Source of the DNA: JAAYXE01 sp964391195
GTDB lineage: Bacteria > Chloroflexota > Anaerolineae > Anaerolineales > UBA4823
Assembly (NCBI GenBank): GCA_964391195.1
Contig: CAYMLG010000022.1
Location: forward strand, 1-64,000
DNA: 64,000 nt
Reading direction: 5' to 3'
Shown: piece by piece, positions 59,177 through 64,000 of the stretch
Layout of the letters: every line of letters begins with the position of its first letter
Numbering within the stretch: position 1 is the stretch's first letter
Program-made: the position numbers and the translations under genes
Notes under the pieces: model-generated
Databases searched by the model: none
Seen by the model: the letters and a program-made list of their open reading frames with translations, nothing else
What the model was told of the DNA's origin: nothing

Positions 59177-59479
59177 ATGCTGCCCGTCTCTTATTATGTA
59201 GGTCTGTCAGCGATCCTGTTTGTGATCGGCGCCCTTGGGGTGCTTATCCGCCGTAACGCACTGATCATCTTCATGTCCATTGAGTTAATGTTGAACGCGG
59301 CTAACCTGGCTTTTGTCGCCTTTGCTCGCAGTTATGGCGCTTTGGGAGGGCAAATCTTTGTCTTCTTTGTGATGGCAGTTGCCGCCGCCGAAGTAGCCGT
59401 TGGGTTGGCTCTGATCGTCGCCATCTTCAACTCGAAACAGAGCATCAACGTTGACGAGATTAGCACATTGAAGGGTTAA
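59177..59479 (+). CDS. nuoK: NADH-quinone oxidoreductase subunit K
   Basis: A 100-residue three-helix subunit. RNALIIFMSIELMLNAANLAFVAFA and AAAEVAVGLALIVAIF carry the two conserved Glu of the proton path. AGGGAGG lies before the ATG, and nuoJ ends 23 bases upstream. Confidence 0.95.
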   Translation: MLPVSYYVGLSAILFVIGALGVLIRRNALIIFMSIELMLNAANLAFVAFARSYGALGGQIFVFFVMAVAAAEVAVGLALIVAIFNSKQSINVDEISTLKG

Positions 59480-59574
59480 CTCCGCATTGGGTAATACACT
59501 CAGGATGGGTGAGATGGCCTGGCTGACCCCCGCCCCGTCCCAACCTGTCTTTGAGTATTAGAGGAGGATGCAAT

Positions 59575-61755
59575 ATGCTATTTTCCCAAATCGCAGAAGG
59601 TGGGGGATTTTTCTGGCTTGTGCCCTGGATTGTGTTTTTCCCGGTGATCGGGCTTCTGATCAACGCTTTCTTCGGGCACCGGTTCGGGGAGAGGGGAGTC
59701 GGGGTGATCGCCAGCACGGCCTCCGGGCTCTCCTTCGTGGTCTCCCTGCTGCAGGCCATCTCACTTGCCTCTCGCCCGGAAGGGATGATTGTTCCTTTCC
59801 TCAATTGGATCTCGGTCGGATCCCTGGACCTCAATTGGTCCTTCCAGGTGGACACGCTCTCGGTGACGATGATGCTGGTCGTCTCCGGTATCGGTACTCT
59901 GATCCATATCTACTCGATCGGGTACATGCACGAGGACGTCCGCCACCACGATGACCCGGGCCGCTACCGCCGCTTCTTCGTCTACCTCAACCTGTTCATC
60001 GCGGCGATGATGATCCTGATCAGCGCTGATAATTATCTGATGCTCTTCGTCGGGTGGGAGGGCGTAGGCCTGTGCTCGTACCTGTTGATCGGTTTCTGGT
60101 ATGACTACGGCGAGGGCGGGATTGGCAACGCCCTGGCAGCTAAGAAAGCGTTCGTGGTCAACCGCGTCGGTGATTTTGGTTTCCTGCTGGCCGCCTTCTC
60201 CATTTTCTGGGCCTTTGGCACGTTCAACTTCAACGAAGTGTTCGAACTGGTCCCGGCGGTGGCAGCGGCGGTCCCGGCCCTCATCTTTGCGATCACCATG
60301 TTCATGCTTTTGGGGGTCACCGGTAAATCGGCTCAACTGCCGCTTTACGTCTGGTTGCCCGATGCCATGGCCGGCCCTACGCCGGTATCGGCCCTCATTC
60401 ATGCTGCAACCATGGTCACCGCCGGGGTTTACCTGATCACCCGTTCCTACCCGCTGTATGTGAGCGTGGCCCAGGCGCAATCCATCGTAGCGATAGTGGG
60501 CGGCCTGACCGCCATTTTTGCGGCGACCATCGCCGTGGCCCAGTTCGACATCAAAAAGGTCCTGGCGTACTCCACGATCAGCCAGCTTGGTTTCATGGTC
60601 GCTGCGGTAGGGATGGGCGCTTTCGTCGCCGGAATGTTCCACCTGGTCACCCATGCTTTCTTCAAAGCCCTGCTCTTCCTCTCCGCCGGTTCGGTCATCC
60701 AGGGGGTGGAGGCGGGCGAGCACCACGTTGAGCATGACCCGCGGTTGAAGAAAATCCACCGCCAGGGGCTCGGCCATCACTTTGATCCTCAAGATATGAG
60801 GAATATGGGCGGTTTGCGTACCCGGATGAAAACTACCTTCTGGGTGTACGTGATTGGCTCCCTGGCACTGGCGGGCATCTTTCCGCTGGCTGGGTTCTGG
60901 TCAAAGGACGAAATACTGGCCGAAGCCAGCCATCTTCAGCCCATCGTGTACTGGCTGCTGACGATCGCCGCGTTCTTCACTGCCTTTTATATGGGCCGGC
61001 AAGTCTTCATGGTGTTTTTTGGAAAGCCGCGCACAGCCCCGGCCGAATATGCCACTGAGAATCCGCCGGTGATGACCGTCCCCTTGATGATACTCGCCGG
61101 CCTTTCTGTCTTGGGCGGCGCCCTCAACCTGCCGGGAGTGCACTCCTTTGGGCATTGGCTGGAGCACACGCTTCACGTGGGTGAAGAAGCGGCGGCCACG
61201 GCGGAAGGAGCGGCCGCCGGCGGGTTCACACCTGGCGTGGCCGTGCTGGAGGGGGAATTCAATATCACCATCGCCATAATGGCCACGATCCTGGCTCTGG
61301 TTGCCATCGGTCTCGCCTACTTCCTGTACTACCGGCGCTACCAGGAGATGCAGGAAATTCCGGCAGCGAAGCGACCAGACGACCCGCTGCGCCCCATCCT
61401 TGGGCCGGTTTTCTCCCTCCTGGAGAAGAAATACCTGGTGGATGAGGCGTACTCGGCGATCATCGTGAACCCCTACATCGCCCTGTCTCGATTCCTGGCG
61501 GATGTGGTCGACTGGCGCTTCTGGCACGATTGGTTCCACGATACGATCATTGCCGGTGGTTTCCGCCTGTTCTCCCGGCTGCTGGCGTTGCGCATCGATC
61601 TGGGTGGGATCGACGCGTTCGCTAATGGGTTGGCCCGGCTGGTGCAAAGCATCGCCGCCGGTCTGCGCCGGCTGCAAACCGGTTTCGTTCGTAATTACGC
61701 CCTGGCAGTGTTCCTGGGTGTCGTCGTTATCCTCGGCTATATCATTTTTAGATAA
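59575..61755 (+). CDS. nuoL: NADH-quinone oxidoreductase subunit L
   Basis: A 726-residue antiporter-like subunit with about 14-16 helices and the long lateral helix near the C-terminus. GWEGVGLCSYLLIGFWY, GKSAQLPLYVWLPDAMAGPTPVSALIHAATMVTAGVYL and VLAYSTISQLGFM are proton-path signatures. A His/Glu-rich loop (about 390-420) is lineage-specific. GAGGAGG precedes ATG 59575. Confidence 0.96.
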   Translation: MLFSQIAEGGGFFWLVPWIVFFPVIGLLINAFFGHRFGERGVGVIASTASGLSFVVSLLQAISLASRPEGMIVPFLNWISVGSLDLNWSFQVDTLSVTMMLVVSGIGTLIHIYSIGYMHEDVRHHDDPGRYRRFFVYLNLFIAAMMILISADNYLMLFVGWEGVGLCSYLLIGFWYDYGEGGIGNALAAKKAFVVNRVGDFGFLLAAFSIFWAFGTFNFNEVFELVPAVAAAVPALIFAITMFMLLGVTGKSAQLPLYVWLPDAMAGPTPVSALIHAATMVTAGVYLITRSYPLYVSVAQAQSIVAIVGGLTAIFAATIAVAQFDIKKVLAYSTISQLGFMVAAVGMGAFVAGMFHLVTHAFFKALLFLSAGSVIQGVEAGEHHVEHDPRLKKIHRQGLGHHFDPQDMRNMGGLRTRMKTTFWVYVIGSLALAGIFPLAGFWSKDEILAEASHLQPIVYWLLTIAAFFTAFYMGRQVFMVFFGKPRTAPAEYATENPPVMTVPLMILAGLSVLGGALNLPGVHSFGHWLEHTLHVGEEAAATAEGAAAGGFTPGVAVLEGEFNITIAIMATILALVAIGLAYFLYYRRYQEMQEIPAAKRPDDPLRPILGPVFSLLEKKYLVDEAYSAIIVNPYIALSRFLADVVDWRFWHDWFHDTIIAGGFRLFSRLLALRIDLGGIDAFANGLARLVQSIAAGLRRLQTGFVRNYALAVFLGVVVILGYIIFR

Positions 61756-61818
61756 TGTCGGTCTTTTGCTGTGGCCCGGCCATGGCAAAAGTCCCACGCC
61801 ACATAGGGTATAAAAAAT

Positions 61819-63339
61819 ATGGAAGCCTTATTTCATCCGCTTACACTGGTCACCTTCTTCCCCCTGCTCGGTGTGTTGATCCTGTTCTTCATGCGAGAAG
61901 AGCAGCGTGAGCTCATCCGTTGGGTGGCGCTGATCACTTCGCTGATCACCTTTGGCCTATCGATCTGGGTCCTGACGCAGTTCAACCCCAATAATCCGGA
62001 TCTCCAGTTGCAAATCCGGCAGGCATGGATCAGCGTTGCCGGTTTCAATATCAGCTACTTCATGGCGGTTGATGGCCTAAGCATTCTACTGCTGCTGCTC
62101 ACCACCTTCCTGACCCCGATTTCCATCCTCTCTACCTGGAGGGCGGTTGATGACCGGGTGAGGGACTTCATGCTGTTCTTCCTGCTGCTGGAAGTGGGGA
62201 TGATCGGCGTGTTCCTGGCCCAGGATCTGTTCCTGTTCTACATTTTCTGGGAGTTCACGCTGGTGCCCATGTATTTCCTGATCGGCATTTGGGGCGGCGG
62301 GCGGCGCATGTATGCGGCGATCAAGTTCTTCCTCTACACCATGGCCGGGTCCATCCTCATGCTGTTGGCCATCCTGTGGCTGGGGATTCAGGGCGGCTCG
62401 TTCGCCGTCCCCGACCTGATTGGGCTGGATATTCCGTACAATATCCAGTTGTGGCTGTTCCTGGCCTTCGCCGCCGCCTTCGCCATCAAGGTCCCGATGT
62501 GGCCGCTGCACTCCTGGCTCCCCGATGCCCACGTCGAAGCGCCCACCGCCGGCTCCGTCATCCTGGCGGGTGTGCTGCTGAAGATGGGCACTTACGGCTT
62601 CCTACGTTTCAACTTGCCGCTGTTCCCTGAGGCTTCGGTCGCTTTAGCGCCCTGGATCGCTGCTCTGGCAGTGATCGGCATCATCTACGGGGCGATCGTC
62701 TCTTACGCCCAACAGGATGTGAAGAAGCTCGTAGCCTACTCTTCGGTGAGCCACCTGGGCTTCGTGATGCTCGGCCTGTTCGCGCTGAATTCCATCGGCA
62801 TCTCCGGCGCCATTCTCCAAATGGTGAACCACGGTCTGAGCACGGGAGCGCTGTTCATAATCGTCGGTATGATCTACGAACGGCGTCACACGCGCGATCT
62901 GGATGCCTTCGGCGGTCTGTGGAAAGTGATGCCGATTTACGGGACTCTGACCCTGATTGTTGCCCTCTCATCGATGGGACTGCCCGGGCTGAACGGATTT
63001 GTCGGCGAGTTCACCATTCTGCTTGGCGCCTGGGGCGCCGGACAGGATGGCGGCCCGCTGCTGAGCCGTTGGTTTGCCGGCCTGGCCGCGGTGGGGGTGA
63101 TCCTGGCTGCGGTGTACATCCTGTTCATGTATCAGAAGATGTTCCTTGGCCCGGTGACCCATGAGGAGAACCGCACACTGCTGGATCTGAACTGGCGAGA
63201 GATTGCAACTCTGGTCCCGCTGTTGGTCTTCATCTTCTGGATCGGTCTGTATCCCGACCCGTTCTTCAATTTGATGGAGCCGGCGGTTGCACAACTGGCG
63301 TCCTATATCCAATCGGCGGCGGTTGCCGGTATTCCCTAA
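61819..63339 (+). CDS. nuoM: NADH-quinone oxidoreductase subunit M
   Basis: A 506-residue antiporter-like subunit. WEFTLVPMYFLIGIWGGGRRMYAAIKFFLYTMAGS, FAIKVPMWPLHSWLPDAHVEAPTAGSVILAGVLLKMGTYG and VAYSSVSHLGFV are the usual signatures. The middle one holds the Lys and His of the proton channel. No strong ribosome binding site is visible. Confidence 0.96.
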   Translation: MEALFHPLTLVTFFPLLGVLILFFMREEQRELIRWVALITSLITFGLSIWVLTQFNPNNPDLQLQIRQAWISVAGFNISYFMAVDGLSILLLLLTTFLTPISILSTWRAVDDRVRDFMLFFLLLEVGMIGVFLAQDLFLFYIFWEFTLVPMYFLIGIWGGGRRMYAAIKFFLYTMAGSILMLLAILWLGIQGGSFAVPDLIGLDIPYNIQLWLFLAFAAAFAIKVPMWPLHSWLPDAHVEAPTAGSVILAGVLLKMGTYGFLRFNLPLFPEASVALAPWIAALAVIGIIYGAIVSYAQQDVKKLVAYSSVSHLGFVMLGLFALNSIGISGAILQMVNHGLSTGALFIIVGMIYERRHTRDLDAFGGLWKVMPIYGTLTLIVALSSMGLPGLNGFVGEFTILLGAWGAGQDGGPLLSRWFAGLAAVGVILAAVYILFMYQKMFLGPVTHEENRTLLDLNWREIATLVPLLVFIFWIGLYPDPFFNLMEPAVAQLASYIQSAAVAGIP

Positions 63340-63429
63340 GCTGCAGCGCTCCTGCAGGCTGGGCTATTTTTCAGCTCGCAGGCCGCCGGTCGCCATTGAG
63401 ACCGGCGCTGGCTGCAAAGGAGATTTTCC

Positions 63430-64000
63430 ATGGATCTAAGCAACCTGGCTCTGAATCTCAATGCCATCCTGCCCTTGGTTGTCCTCGCCGGCTGGGCCAG
63501 TGTTCTTTTATTGGTGGATTTGTTTGTGCCCCGAGGCCGAAAAGGGGTAACTGCTGTGCTGGCGGCGCTTGGGCTGGTGGTTGCCCTGGTATTGACAATC
63601 ACGTCGGCCGGCGAAGCGGAGATCGCCTTTGCCGGGATGGTTGTCTCTGACGGCTTCGCGACCTTTCTGAATGTCCTCTTCCTGGCAAGTGGGCTGGCGG
63701 GGATCGCTTTGGCATACGATTATCTGCGCCGGATGGGTCTCGAGCGGGGAGAATTCTATCCCCTGTTGTTGTTCTCCATCACGGGTATGATGCTCATGGC
63801 CCAGGCCGCCGACCTGATCATCGTCTTTCTTGCCCTGGAACTGCTGTCAATCCCTCTGTATGTGATGGCCGGTTTTGCGGCGCCAAAAGTTGAATCCGAG
63901 GAAGCTGCCATCAAGTATTTCCTGCTGGGCGCTTTCTCTTCCGGGTTCGTGGTCTACGGAGTGGCGATGGTGTTTGGGGCAACCGGCACCACCGGCTTGG
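63430..64000 (+). CDS. nuoN: NADH-quinone oxidoreductase subunit N, truncated by window end
   Basis: The first 190 residues of NuoN are present; the gene runs off the window. ALELLSIPLYVMAGF and ESEEAAIKYFLLGAFSSGFVVYGVAMVFGATGT are the conserved central motifs of this antiporter-like subunit, with the Glu and Lys of the half-channel. AAAGGAG lies eight bases before ATG 63430. It closes the standard A-to-N gene order. Confidence 0.93.
   Translation, partial: MDLSNLALNLNAILPLVVLAGWASVLLLVDLFVPRGRKGVTAVLAALGLVVALVLTITSAGEAEIAFAGMVVSDGFATFLNVLFLASGLAGIALAYDYLRRMGLERGEFYPLLLFSITGMMLMAQAADLIIVFLALELLSIPLYVMAGFAAPKVESEEAAIKYFLLGAFSSGFVVYGVAMVFGATGTTGL

Noticed and set aside
59761..60792. Long minus-strand frame opposite nuoL (343 codons)
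   Set aside because: It is a shadow of the conserved nuoL gene; composition is Asp/Glu/His/Arg-rich and has no family resemblance.

Overview
The window looks like a chromosomal segment of a Chloroflexota bacterium, probably of the Anaerolineae type. This is an inference from gene content and style: moderately high GC, a GatCAB amidotransferase, a secreted multi-repeat protein ending in a short LPxVxR-like tail, Thr/Pro-rich linkers behind a membrane anchor, a SpoVS-like protein, and a large PEP/pyruvate-binding protein without a recognisable phosphohistidine domain. No rRNA, tRNA, CRISPR array, prophage or defence island was seen.

Region 1 (1-7 kb) is the least tidy part. A hypothetical gene with a doubtful start and a VOC (glyoxalase-fold) protein are followed by an MBL/beta-CASP ribonuclease, an RNase D and a RimI-type acetyltransferase, all three on the minus strand. 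The gaps hold two elements bounded by inverted TGTCATCC/GGATGACA ends, a perfect 23-bp hairpin, and a C-rich repeat array (5.9-6.9 kb) into which the 3' part of an IS3-family transposase, with its right end, is embedded.

Region 2 (7-21.3 kb) holds an NfeD-SPFH membrane operon (minus), a two-gene glutamine-dependent NAD synthetase (separate glutaminase and NadE), a cupin, an ABC-F ATPase, an LCP cell-envelope protein, RecD2 helicase, a family 2 glycosyltransferase, a ComB-like phosphatase, two overlapping paralogous membrane-anchored proteins and a class V aminotransferase.

Region 3 (21.5-38 kb) is mostly plus strand: SpoVS, a surface esterase, gatC-gatA, an M3 oligoendopeptidase, a membrane protein, a sugar-nucleotide pyrophosphorylase, an aminotransferase, gatB, glutamate dehydrogenase with a structured leader, a small membrane protein, dnaN, the PEP-binding protein and a deoxynucleoside kinase.

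Region 4 (38-49.6 kb) has a PiT phosphate transporter and a DUF697/zinc-ribbon P-loop protein (both minus), a secreted protein with 14 propeller-type repeats, small membrane proteins, a DUF3786-like protein, dnaG and the principal sigma factor.

Region 5 (49.6 kb to the end) is a 14-gene complex I operon, nuoA to nuoN, preceded by a good sigma-70 promoter and cut by the window end inside nuoN. The full set including nuoE, nuoF and nuoG implies an NADH-oxidising, proton-pumping enzyme.

Most of the window is housekeeping. The points most worth following up are the repeat array with its IS remnant, the 14-repeat secreted protein and its C-terminal tail, the P-loop protein with Arg in place of the Walker A Lys, the PEP-binding protein without a swivelling His domain, and several regulatory leaders (gdh, pit, leaderless gatC).
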